A stretch of DNA of 64,000 nt from Bathynomus jamesi (lineage: Eukaryota; Arthropoda; Malacostraca; Isopoda; Cirolanidae), in contig JAJOZX010012070.1 of the NCBI GenBank assembly GCA_023014485.1, forward strand, positions 1 through 64,000, read 5' to 3'. Under the pieces are notes generated by a model. That model was not told where the DNA came from, did no database searches, and saw only the letters and a program-made list of their open reading frames with translations. Below are positions 1 through 10,648 of this stretch, piece after piece (the first letter of the stretch is position 1; every line of letters starts with the position of its first letter). Position numbers and translations under genes: made by a program.

Positions 1-1907
1 CAGGACTGTTTGACATCGCAACCAGTGATGCCATGAGCACAATCGTCAACGTGAGGACCGAAATTTCCTGTCCATGCAGCGCAAGGACGTCAATTCTGCA
101 GCATGGCTGGCATTGATAAGGAACGACTACACAAGAGGACAGAAAGCGATCCAGAATGGAGAAGGAAGCCAAGAGGAAGGCAAGGCATGAAGCAACACAG
201 AAAGATTTGGAAGAAGCAGGAGTGTCATCAATTGATCTTTCCTCTTCTTCTTCCCTTTTTTCGCAAGACGACGACGACTATAGACCATCGGTTCCGATTC
301 CTTCTTCGTCTGAAGCTCCGGCACCAAAGCGTCCCAAGAACAAGGTTACGAACATTTTCCAATCTCCAGAAGTCATTGGAGCAATGGATCGCACCAATCT
401 TTCTGACTGGAATGCTGTTTTCGTAACTGGAGCTGTATTACAGGTCGCGGGGCATGATCTGTCTGGGATGACGTGCTCTCGGAGCTCTATTTATCGCTAC
501 AGAGAAAGTGGGCGAGAACAGGCAGCTCGAGAAGACCTAGAATCATTCTCTCTAGAAGACCCTGTCCTTCTCCATTGGGACGGAAAGCTTCTCCCCGGCA
601 TTGAAGGAAGAAGACGAATGTGCATCGGATAGCAATCCTTATAACATTCAATGGACAGGAGAAGCTGCTTGGTGTCCCAAAGATGAAACAAGGAACTGGA
701 GAAGCACAGGCCCAGGCATGCCTTCAAACTATGAAATTATGGAACGTGGAACAGCATGTGAGAGGTCTCGTCTTCGATACCACTGCGTCAAACACGGGTT
801 TACATCGCGGAGCCTGTGTCAGGATTGAAGAAGCATTGGGTCACGAGCTAGTTTGGATCGGTTGTCGACATCATATACTTGAAGTCGTACTTGCTGATGT
901 CTTTGCCTCAATATTTGGCTCAACAGGAAGTCCTGAAACAGGTCTTTTTAAGCGATTTCAAAAGGAATGGCATCTCTCCCACGAAGCATTGTCTCAGCAT
1001 CGGACAGCTTGTTCGAGAACCCTCAACTCCAAGAGATGAGAAAAGAGATGCTCACTTACTTACCTAACGCTCTTCAGGCAAGCCAACCTCGTGACGACTA
1101 CAAGGAGTTCCTTGAACTATCTTTGCTCTTCCGGGGGGAAAGACTGGTGGTCAACTCTTTATCCGAGCTCCGGGTCCCATGCACCACGCGAGATGGATGG
1201 CGAAGGCGATTTATGCGCTCAAAATCTACCTCTTTCACTATCAATTCAAGCTCACAGCACGCGAAGAACGAAACGTGACTCAGCTGGCTTTATTTGTCAG
1301 TCTGATTACGTCAAGTACTGGCATGAAGCGCCAATGGGGACACAAGCTCCTCTCAATGATCTCAAATGCTGCATCTTCTGGAAAAATATCCACACGGAGG
1401 AGCTGCACAAGCGGCGAAGACAGCTCTAAGACGCCACCTGTGGTACTTGTCGGAGCATCTGATTGGACTGGCCTTCTTCGCTAATAGGATCGTCCTGATA
1501 CCAAAGGAGAATGGTTCAACACCTCCAACATCCCCAAAAGAATGGCTGCCCCCGACGAATCGACATGGCGGAAGCTGGTGTTGAAAATGATGTGGCATCC
1601 TTCGTCACGAAAGGACATTGACCCTCTTTGATGCCTTGAAAGTTGGAGGTAAGGAGGAAGCGCGCCAGTTACTTCAAAAAGATCCACGGGAATGGCCAAA
1701 TGACAAGACTACAGGGAACTTAGAGATCGCGCCTTAAAGATGAAAGTCGTCAATGATGCTGCCGAGCGAGGTATTGCTCTCGCACAACGCTACAATGACA
1801 CTTTGACACGAAACGAGGACCAGAAGCAGTACCTCCTACAACTCGTAGCCGCCCACCGAAAACAGATACCAATACCATCCAAGGCGACTCTGATGCAGAA
1901 GAAATAA
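1..1907 (+). pseudogene. Broken transposase-like gene of a repeated arthropod family
   Basis: Pieces of one protein run left to right in changing frames: frame 3 from 156 to 632, frame 2 from 620, frame 1 from 967, frame 3 from 1179, frame 1 from 1366, and a last block to a stop near 1907. Visible landmarks are FDTTASNTG (773-799), CRHHILEVVLADVF (about 863-904), HHARWMAKAIYALKIYLF (about 1182-1235), HLWYLSEHLIGLAFF (about 1434-1478) and VVNDAAERGIALAQRYN (about 1747-1797). The spacing of an FDTT block and a CxHH block resembles the RNase H-like core of hAT-type transposases. From memory, closely related proteins are common, uncharacterised and repeated in arthropod genomes. At least four frameshifts make it non-functional. 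The window starts inside the gene, and bases 1-155 read as a degraded N-terminal part. Family recognition is from memory, and the transposase assignment is inference. Confidence 0.6.
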
Positions 1908-2172
1908 TGAAGATACACCCATTATCATGTCCTATTGTCTTACTGTTTTCTTTCATATTCTTTGAGAACCAAAAAAAATTTAGTTATTCAGTTGTCTATA
2001 TATTTTCCAAATTTTCAAAAAGGGGCAAGTGGGGCGACCCCTAAATAGTAACCGAATAACGTGAAACTTTGCACAAATACTCTCCACACCAAGAGGCATA
2101 AAAGCAACCTTGTGGAGAGAACTTAGTCGATGCTCTAACTTTTTGGACCACCCTAATATATATATATATATT
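1908..2172. other. No gene; flank with short (TA)n
   Basis: AT-rich spacer after the broken gene, ending in a short (TA)n at about 2157-2170 directly before the 5S-like SINE. No coding or RNA signal is seen. Confidence 0.5.
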
Positions 2173-2389
2173 GGGCTACGTCGTGGCTAATGTCGTAACA
2201 CCGCTTCCCGGAGATCAGCGAAGTTAAGCGATATTGGGTTTGGGTAGAGTTGGATGGGAGACCGTCCTCCGCGCCCAGATTATGTAGCGACCCGTGCTTC
2301 AGATCCCACGTAAAGCTGTAGGTCCCCTCTGTCATATGACCTTAGATGTTACGAAGGAGGTTAAACAACTCCAATAAAAAAAAACCCTT
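2173..2389 (+). mobile_element. 5S rRNA-derived SINE (SINE3-like), copy 1
   Basis: The first ~118 bases resemble a 5S rRNA gene. The internal promoter region holds TCAGCGAAGTTAAGC (A-box) and TTGGATGGGAGACC (C-box). A non-5S body follows, with CCCACGTAAAGCTGTAGGTC and TTAGATGTTACGAAGGAGG, ending in an A-rich tail (2375-2386). A second copy in the opposite orientation at 53,930-54,128 has the same 5S head and the same body. That shared fusion is what separates a 5S-headed SINE from a true rRNA gene. 5S-headed SINEs (SINE3) are known in vertebrates and other animals. Mobilisation by a LINE of this genome is inference. Confidence 0.75.
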
Positions 2390-2510
2390 ATTTCCTTACT
2401 TAACCCCTTATTCTCTTCTCTTAACCCCCTACTCTTTTCTTTCTCTCGGGCTAACCTTACAGTGGATCTTAGGGTCTTTGTTAGCCTTAGCTTCTGTAGA
2501 TCTGTAGATA
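2390..2510 (+). repeat. Shared SINE/LINE 3' module
   Basis: A stretch rich in CTTAACCCC-type words, followed by AGTGGATCTTAGGGTCTTTG (2462-2481). The same ~110-bp module lies inverted at 35,779-35,885, away from any 5S head. Its GGATCCTAGGGTCTTTGTT core also ends the CR1-associated repeats at 7,664-7,690 and 61,157-61,185. It behaves as an exchangeable 3' module. Confidence 0.6.
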
Positions 2511-2617
2511 TATACACACGGCTTTTTTTTTGCCGGAAGGCGCCGGAACGGCGTTCCGGAACTTTTTTTCTGAAATGTGTTCAGGCCGGAACCTTTTTTC
2601 TGGGATGTGTTCAGTTT

Positions 2618-2654
2618 ATTAATAAAAATAGTATAACATACTATTTTTATTAAT
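2618..2654. repeat. 37-bp perfect palindrome
   Basis: Two 17-bp arms (ATTAATAAAAATAGTAT and its complement) around AAC. It lies in a stretch with CCGGAACC-type words that resemble hAT end repeats (compare 43,385-43,488). It is probably a remnant of a non-autonomous DNA element. No ends could be fixed. Confidence 0.5.
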
Positions 2655-2760
2655 TTCACCATTCTATAATATATGCGTTCTGGTACCTTTTTCCTTACAA
2701 AAAAAGCCATATATATATATATATATACATATATATACACACACACATATATACACACAC

Positions 2761-3189
2761 CAATGCTGGGCAACCGCACACCAAATGGGAGGTTCGCACC
2801 CGCACTTCCGCACCCGCACTTTAGCCTCTCCCGCACACCTCTAAGTTTACGCACTTCCGCACAACCGCACCCGCACCCTATTTACATATATAAAGATTTA
2901 TCGCAAGGAAATATATAAGTTTCCATTAATATATTAATACTTTTACATTAATACTTAATATAGTATATACTTTGAAGTTGTAACAAATGTGAAAATACTT
3001 ACTTATTGATAAATGTAAGTGCATATACATAAATATCTCAATAACTTTACTACCATATTTAACGGGTGTGCGGACCAATCCGCACACCTTCCGCACCCGC
3101 ACCTCCTCACCGAGGTGACCGCACACCGCACTTCCGAACAGTGCGAATGTGCGGAGGTGCGGAAGGTGTGCGGAACTTGCCCAGCACTG
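2761..3189. mobile_element. Non-autonomous hAT element in a (CA)n tract
   Basis: Starts CAATGCTGGGCAA and ends TTGCCCAGCACTG, a near-perfect terminal inverted repeat. It is flanked on both sides by ACACACAC (2753-2760 and 3190-3197), consistent with the 8-bp duplication of hAT transposons, though the flank is itself a microsatellite. The inside is packed with short GTGCGG/CCGCAC words near both ends, as in hAT subterminal transposase-binding repeats. It is 429 bp long with no gene. Confidence 0.75.

Positions 3190-3257
<68 letters not shown>
3190..3257. repeat. (CA)n/(TA)n microsatellite
   Basis: (CA)n passing into about 54 bp of uninterrupted (TA)n. IYIYIY reading frames here are translation artefacts. 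Confidence 0.95.
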
Positions 3258-3260
<3 letters not shown>

Positions 3261-3329
3261 GCGGATCGACAAGAAATAGACCAACAAATCGACAGACATA
3301 CTTTCTTTCCACGCTACCATAAAACAGTT

Positions 3330-4570
3330 TGGAACACACGTGGGCTAACAAAGTAAGTTTTTATCAACCCAAGGACGCGCTTACAAGGCGTCTTAATATA
3401 ATTGGCGTGAAGTTCTACGTCACAGGAATTGCGTATAAAAGAAAGCATCCACGCACGCTCTCTCTCACTTCGTTGGCGCTTCCATTTCGTTCGACTACTC
3501 GGTACGATACCACCTCTTCAACCGCCTACCGGCTTCGGCCGGAGGCTAGGCCCGCTACTTTCTTCAAGGCCTACAATTTATCATCAAGTAAGATCTACAA
3601 ACCGCCTGCAGAAGCAATCTTTCGAGGCCCAACCGGAATCACTTCGGGCCTGCGGTTTGCCGGGTCGGCCTTCAAGTTTCTCCACGTTCCTCGAGATATC
3701 TTCCGCACCACAGGCCTACGCCTGCAATATCACAAGGCCAGCCTGCACCTCGAGAAGTAACATCACCTCAGGCCTCCACGAAGCCTACATCCGTCATCTC
3801 AAGAGGCTTAACGGACAACGACAACTAGAATCTGCGTAATAGGTTCGTCTTCAACCCGCCTTCAATAAAGGTTACGTCACTATAAGATAAGTACCTCCTA
3901 TTATAAGTACTCTTGTGAAGCCTACATTAGCCTACCGCCGAACGGTAGGCTATACTCCCAAAGTGTGTAATCACGCGTCCAACTGACTCTCGTGAAAGAA
4001 CGCGGTAGGACTGTCATCCAATTCAAGTGTCATTTTTATACCGTTATTCCGCGTATCATCCGTCATTATGTTCAGTTCATATATTTGTGTTAACCAAATG
4101 TTCTCTTGACGTAATCATTTAACATCACATAATGATCTTCTATATAAAATGATATTTGTGTATTTGTCAAGCATTTCAATTCATTATTATTAGGCCGCAT
4201 CAATTATTCTATGTGCATCCATGCAATCATTTAGCCTACTTAATCAGTGTCATGTTTTCCATTCAATGTACCAGACGCACGTGCATTCTTTATATCATTA
4301 ACTAGGCCTATTCAATGTTCCATGTCGCATGCCATTTACATACCATCGATGAGTACAGTACTTATTGCGTGTAAATTAACTATTAACATTCCATCCTATT
4401 AGCTAAGTCCATGTCATAAGCACAACGTAAAACTACCAATTAATTACTGTCAATTCTTTGTTATATCACAGTGAATAAAATAACGGATTTATTTTCATAA
4501 TAAACTACAAAACCCATAAGGTGTCTTTTATAACCTTAACATTAATTTGCTTGAGCGTAAATCAAGCTGG
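3330..4570 (+). other. Possible solo LTR or LTR plus leader
   Basis: A GC-richer block has a TATA box (TATAAAA, 3434-3440) followed by a poly(A) signal (AATAAA, 3864-3869). A second AATAAA pair lies near 4475-4505, and TGGTGACCC at 4568-4576 resembles the base of an LTR-retroelement leader. Two overlapping plus-strand frames (3329-3760, 3429-3839) have no recognisable domain. No matching second LTR or pol gene was found, so this is only suggestive. Confidence 0.3.
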
Positions 4571-4767
4571 TGACCCTCGCTGCCATTTCGGTCACTTCCA
4601 ATAATATGGTGGACCTAATCAAATAACCATTCATTCCAATCGGTGATACTGTATTACATCATAAATTATTAACCCAGCCTTTCATTAATAAGCAATCAGT
4701 CATTGCCTTAATCAATCGTTGCATACAATTAAATCATTATCACCTTAAACGGCTAAAACTAGGTCCA

Positions 4768-4779
4768 CTATATATATAT

Positions 4780-4851
<72 letters not shown>

Positions 4852-5064
4852 TACACATATATATATATATACACACATATATATATATATACACATATAT
4901 ACACACTATATATATATATATACACACATATATATTATATACATATATACACATATATATATATATATACATACATATATACATATATACATATATACAC
5001 ATATATATATATATATACATACATATAATTATATATATAATATATATATTATATATATATATAT
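4768..5064. repeat. Long (TA)n/(CATA)n microsatellite
   Basis: Nearly 300 bp of alternating TA with interspersed ACACAT. All frames in it are low-complexity YIYI artefacts. Confidence 0.95.
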
Positions 5065-6361
5065 GTAAAAATGAACCATAAATAATTCCCATATTCCTAT
5101 ATTATCTTATCCTTCATGTAATTCTTGTATTCATTTATATAGTCTCTGTATCCATTGTAAGAAAAAGTATCCATTTTAAAAATTCATGTGTTATATGGTT
5201 CATGTATTTATATAATTCTGTATATTCTTATATATTTAACTTTATATAATGCCTATACTCATATGTATGTACGTGTGTGTATTCATTTTTACATAAGGAC
5301 CAAAATTGCCCAACGCGAGTTTGGATAAAATTTTTGATTTGCTTTCTACTTTGCTAAATAATTGGTGACCTGTTGTTTTTAAAATCTCATAATCATTTTT
5401 TTAGATTTCGCTTAATAAGGAATCCTGTTTAAGATTTGCAATGTTCACATTTTGTATACACTCTCTTTCGTTATAAACAATGAGATCATGTCTTGCCTAA
5501 GCATTAAAATTGTACATCTTAAACCTTAAAATTTCACTCATATGCATATTTTAGTGTAAAGATGCATAGTCCGATTTCCACTTTTAGTTAACTTGGCAGA
5601 TCATGATAACATCAGATCTGAAAAGTCGCGGTTTAAGATAAAAATATGGTTTCGTCTTCAAATATTTTGTTTACTCGTTCAAGCCTTACCACAGCTAAAA
5701 AATTTATTTATTTTTAAATATTGTGCAAAAATAATACAGCCTTCTTAGCATTTAATAATAATAATGTTAGCAGTTTTTGGGTATATAAACCCATCAAAAT
5801 TATTCCATTGTCATTCAGAAGCTAATTCGGAGGCTGAGCACTACCTGTATCTTTTAGCAGTAAAGTTACAGTTGGAGAAACTTTTTATTGTCCCCTTCGA
5901 GCCTTGCTCTCTTCAGAAAAACTTGGAAAACTTTCCGGATACGCTATAAGAAGAATCCGGAACCTTCAGCATTTAGATTGCAAATCTACCAGAGTCCTCC
6001 GAGCCACTATAGAAGAACTCGGAGAGTAACATAGAAGAAAACCACTTCAAGTCACACATCCGTTGCTTGCCTCCTAACCAGAACCCCCGTCGATCCGAAC
6101 CACCCCAGGGCCATAGACGGAGGGGTTAACAACTGGCGACCCTTTAACCAGGATCTTCACGACTCCAGGATTCTTCCAGTCTTCCAGACTCTGGAACCAG
6201 AACCAACACCCAGTTGACCGGCGTGTCACGACTTCTAGTTCGTCACATCCACCCTTGAACCGGTGCGTTACGACTCCAAGTTCTTCACGCCTACTTTTCA
6301 TCTAGGAACAAGTGGCCAGCAAGACACGTCTTCAGGACACACCTCAAAGGATTTCGCGTAG
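5065..6361. other. No supported gene
   Basis: AT-rich to about 5,950, then GC-richer to 6,300. AACTGGCGACCC at 6131-6142 is reminiscent of a retroelement leader, but no LTR pair was found. The 61-aa frame at 5764-5949 has no recognisable motif. Confidence 0.4.
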
Positions 6362-6969
6362 AGCAGGAAAAAGATTTAGGAGTTATAGTCACTGGTGATT
6401 TAAAAGTAGCGAAACAAAGTACAGCAGCGGTCAATAAGGCGAACAAAGTGTTAGGGTTTATAGCTCGAAATTTTGAGTACAAATCGCGCGATATTATAGT
6501 TCCTCTTTATAAATCATTAGTTAGACCCCATTTGGAGTACGCGGTCCAATTTTGGAATCCGCATATGCGCAAAGATATAGACAAAATCGAAAGAGTTCAA
6601 AGACGAGCAACTAAGATGATTCCGTCTCTTAGGTCAAAGTCGTACGAGGATAGGCTTAAGGAGTTAAAATTGACTACTCTCGAGACTAGGAGGTTAAGGG
6701 GTGATCTAATCCAGGTTTTCAAAATTATGAATGGGTTTGATAACGTAGATAGAGATAGCTTTTTCGAAATATCTCAATATAATAGGACTAGAAATAACGG
6801 GTGTAAGTTGACAAGTAGAAGGTTCGAGACAGCAGTTGCGAAAAACTTTTTTACGCATAGAATAGTAAATAGCTGGAATAGTTTGCCGATAGAAGTAATT
6901 AGTAGCACGTCTATAAACATGTTTAAAAATCGATTAGACGCGCATGTTGATAGAAAGGGTATAGTTTAA
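6362..6969 (+). pseudogene. CR1-type LINE, C-terminal end of ORF2
   Basis: Reads EKDLGV near its start, then ARNFEYKSRDIIVPLYKSLV, RPHLEYAVQFWNP and RVQRRATKMI. It ends with SWNSLPIEVISSTSINMFKN before a stop at 6967-6969. This is the region after the reverse transcriptase in CR1/Jockey-group LINEs, which direct target-primed reverse transcription. The frame is open from 6362, but the RT and endonuclease are missing, as usual for a 5'-truncated LINE. A near-identical copy lies on the minus strand at 61,825-62,418 with more of the RT preserved. Confidence 0.85.
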
Positions 6970-7693
6970 GGTAGTAAAATTAAGGCTTTGTGGGGATAGA
7001 TCCCACAGCTCAACACAAGTGTTGTGGGATATAGGGAGGCAGCGTCTTGGGTTAGGGGATACTCTCTGTCCTACACACCCCATTTAAAGAGATTCCTCTG
7101 CCGAGCGGTGCCCCATAGTACTGTGAGGTATTGAAAAACTCATGATCTTCACTTGCCCCACAAACACCTTTAAATGGGAGACCCATAATGGGTGCACACA
7201 CATTTCTACATTACTGTACAGTCTTTACAGCCACACCTACACTTTCCCTCGTAAGTGTATATATTGTAATGTATATGGTTGTAAATTTTGACTTGGTCCG
7301 CAATCGATATGGACCGTGACTTGATGGATACCGTAATGAAATTGACTGGATTTTGGATCTGATATATTTGCATGTCCGTTATAAATAGATATAGTGTGTA
7401 ACATTTGTGGATAGTAGTCTATTATGACTTGATCCTCTGGATCCAGAGATTCTATCTTTAGTTTTAAATCGATAATTAATTAGTTTTAAATTGATAATTA
7501 TTTAGTTTCGTAAAAATTGGTCGTTGCCAAATTACCGGCAGTTTTTACATAAATTTCTTATGTTCTTGTGGTTCGGAACCCACGTAAAATTGTAGGTCCC
7601 CTCCGCCACCACGGAGGACATACACAATACACCATTACGAACACAGTTAGGTAGACCAGCCATGAGTGGATCCTAGGGTCTTTGTTGGTCTGA
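6970..7693 (+). mobile_element. CR1 3' UTR with SINE-like terminal module
   Basis: Noncoding tail of the CR1 copy. It matches 61,157-61,825 in inverted orientation, including the three-fold AATTAATTAGTTTTAAAT stretch (about 7467-7505). The last 120 bp carry CCCACGTAAAATTGTAGGTC (from 7580) and GAGTGGATCCTAGGGTCTTT (from 7664), both also found in the 5S-derived SINE at 2.2-2.5 kb. The minus-strand copy keeps an extra ~48 bp around 61,303-61,352 that is missing here. Confidence 0.7.
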
Positions 7694-8131
7694 AACATTA
7701 TAACAAAACTTTTTTTTAAAAAAATAATTTCTAAACATTTGAAGTCATTATTATTAACAATTAATATTTAGTATTGAGCCAGAATTAACAAAAAACACAG
7801 TGAACACTTCAGACACCAGTGATACACTCTTTTTATTGAAAACAGTATTATTGTCAGTTATTTTCACAGTTATTTTTACTATTCTAGTTAGTATAGTATA
7901 ATTTTATTTAATGTACCAAACATAGTATTACCATACCATCACGTACATTTGAGTGAAATTTTGTTTACATTTTTATTTTTGTTTGCAATCTTTTCAAATT
8001 TTCCCCGAGTTAGGCAAATTGTTGTGCATTTTTTTTAGATAGTGTAGTTAGGAAAACCCCTTAAGTGATCATTCCATAAATTAAGATCGGTCAAGCAGAC
8101 CTAATTAGAACATTAATAAGTACCTTCACAT
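7694..8131. other. No gene; possible Gypsy 5' flank
   Basis: AT-rich sequence before the Gypsy gag. No LTR could be delimited because no second copy is in the window. Confidence 0.35.
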
Positions 8132-9420
8132 ATGAGCGATTCAGACGGTGCGCTTTCTGACATCGAAAATTTACCTACACCCATTTTTCCACCTACCCGC
8201 GCCCTTCAAACATACTCCCAAACACACAAGTCAGTATGTCTCAGTCTCAAACCCCCGCCCCAGCATACATTAACTTAGGCAGACTAGTAAACCTTCCTCA
8301 TACTGTTTTAATTTTTAAGGGGACCATAGATAATCGTTTTGTTGAACCACGCGTAAGACCTTGGTTGATCTTTAGAGCAACATTTCTTACGCGAAATATT
8401 ACCGATGATGATATAAAAATTAGAGAAGCAAAAAGATTTATGACCCTAAAAGGGAATGCCATGACACAGTCACTTACGTCCCATCAATTAGCGAAGCTAC
8501 AACATGGGACGATTTTAAACAAAACTTATTAGAATTTTTTAAAGAAATAACCCTTGCACAACCCTTAGCCACGTTAGAAGCAGTCTTCCAAGCTAAATGG
8601 AAGAAAGAGGAACACGAAGATTTAAACAATTTTATTACACGTACACACAAACTTGTAGGAGAAGCCCTCCGGGCCGCAGAAAATGCATGTGGCATAACTT
8701 TCACTTCGAAACAAAGAAATCTAATAGTAGCCACAACCATTTACCAAAACCTACCCGGAGCACCTAAAAAAAAGTTTCAGGAGTTTTTAAATGTTGACAA
8801 ACCTGTAAGTGTAGCCATAAACAAAACACGGGAACATTACCCCGATTTAGCAAACCAAACTACCGAAAGGGTAGAGAAACCCCGTACATTATATTCAGCA
8901 GCAGCCACAACACCAAACCAACAGCAACACAACAACAACAACTATAAATCGAGGCAATGCAGGGAACACCCCAGAAACAAGCCCCCCAAACCCAGAATAC
9001 ACGCCCTCCTCCACAGTGTTTTAACTGCGATAGTTTGGGCATATGATAAGTCAATGTAATTACCCCTCGTATTGCTCCCACTGTCACGAACATGGTCATC
9101 GCCGTGGCGATCGCCAAAAGTGTGCTGATAAAGCCCCTGCAGGGTATAGACCCCACTTTCAGAAACCAAACCAACCACGTTCCCAAAACGTATCCCAAAA
9201 GTCACCAATCCCCAGAAACCAGTCCATTCCCAGCCTCAGTCGAACTACCAACCCAATAGATCACGACCACAGGGTCAACCACACTCTTACCCCATGTACA
9301 AACCCATACAACCAGCAAGGTCAACTAGTTCGGTACGTAGAAGTACCCGGGAGGAATCATTTTCCCCAGAGAACAGTTTTCAAGAACACCCTCCAGCGTA
9401 TGATATCCCGTAGAATATGA
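8132..9420 (+). pseudogene. gag: Gypsy gag remnant with two zinc knuckles
   Basis: The first frame opens at the ATG at 8132 (MSDSDGALSDIE). The capsid-like part runs in broken frames from 8236 to about 8950. Near 9014-9115 there are two CCHC knuckles: CFNCDSLG is in one frame and its H...C half is in the next, and CSHCHEHGHRRGDRQKC follows. Zinc knuckles bind the element's RNA during packaging. The frameshift at about 9040-9050 falls within the first knuckle. Confidence 0.7.
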
Positions 9421-9584
9421 CCCAGGTCCTCCCATAGAAGACCATTCGAGCCCTTTTTTAGACCCTACATTGGAGGCAGCAGTTCAACCTCCTCCCTCCT
9501 AAATTACAGTATAAGCCCAGATACGCACACAAACTCCCCATCAGGATAATAGGTGCGGACCTCCTAGATTTAATAATAAATTGT

Positions 9585-9770
9585 AGCACGATAACCAAGA
9601 TTTAACTGCTCTCCTAGATACAGGAGCACACGCGACGTTAATTAAGAAACAATGTGTAGATGAATTACTAGAGAGTACAAATTACAAATATGAACTTAAG
9701 GCACCATCCTGCCAACTCAGAGGAGTTACGGGCACACCCATACCACATACGGAGAAATTGAGTTATATTT
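9585..9770 (+). pseudogene. Gypsy aspartic protease remnant
   Basis: LLDTGAHATLIKKQ (about 9608-9649) is the active-site strand of a retroviral-type aspartic protease (DTGA). LRGVTGTPIP follows, then a stop near 9766. This enzyme matures Gag-Pol. It is broken here and separated from RT by several hundred bases of degraded linker, including a short tandem repeat coding SQPVSSQPVS (10,108-10,160). Confidence 0.7.
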
Positions 9771-10648
9771 AGAAGTTGGAAACGCGGTATACCCCGCGAA
9801 ATGTTGTATAGTGGACACAGTCGCCACCTTTCAGACAGACATCCTACTAGGTATGGATTTTTTTAACCGGAATCAATGGGAGATTTACCCAGCCGGAAAG
9901 TTAGTAAAGTGTCGAAATAGGACACACCATCTCGCGAGATGACAGACACTTAATGCTAATAGACTTAGTCAGTTCAGATTTCCGAAAGAAATAGGAAACC
10001 CCCTCACTTGATAGCAGATCAAGTCAGCCGGTTGCATCCAGAGGGACAACCGCTCCAGAAATCAGACCCCAGGGTAATCAGTTCCAGTTGTTGAATCCAG
10101 TTGGATCAACACAGCCAGTTTCCAGTCAGCCAGTTTCCAGTCAGCCAGCTTCAGTTCAGCCAATAAGGCAAATTTTAGTCGCCGAACCAGAATCAGATTC
10201 ACAATTTTTCATATGCCCTACCGAGCATATAACAGTAGCACCTTATGAGAAGATTTGTTTCCTAGCAAAAGTAGTTAACAGTCAAGGAAAATTATTAGAG
10301 TCAGAGCGTACTCTGATTACAGAGAAAAGTAATTTCAAAAGAGATGTTCTTATTGCCCAAGTCCTTAGTCAGAGTCAGAATTCAGCTATCCCTGTTGTTT
10401 GTTTAAACAAAGGAAAAGTCCTATAGAATTAACTTCAAATCAGAAAATAGGAACTGTTTCCACAGTAGAAGTAGATTCAGATTTCCCCATCAGTATGATA
10501 AATCGTGTTTCCAGTTCCTTAGAATTAAATCCTTCATATTAAAAGAAGAATATAAGAAATGTCTGAAGCACTCCCTTCAGGAGTCACCAGCTTTACAGGA
10601 TCCCAAACTAATGGAATCACTTCTCGATTTCCTGATAAGAAATAAGAT

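Noticed and set aside
2173..2290. Functional 5S rRNA gene
   Set aside because: The sequence is diverged from 5S rRNA, and two copies share the same non-5S body and tail, as expected for a 5S-headed SINE.
4740..5092. Coding frames rich in YIYI (also at 3.2, 21.4, 25.4, 48.9 and 63.9 kb)
   Set aside because: They are translations of (TA)n microsatellites.
6131..6142. Retroelement leader (AACTGGCGACCC) implying an LTR to its left
   Set aside because: No second LTR copy, no TG...CA boundaries and no gag downstream in phase with it. The motif alone is too short.
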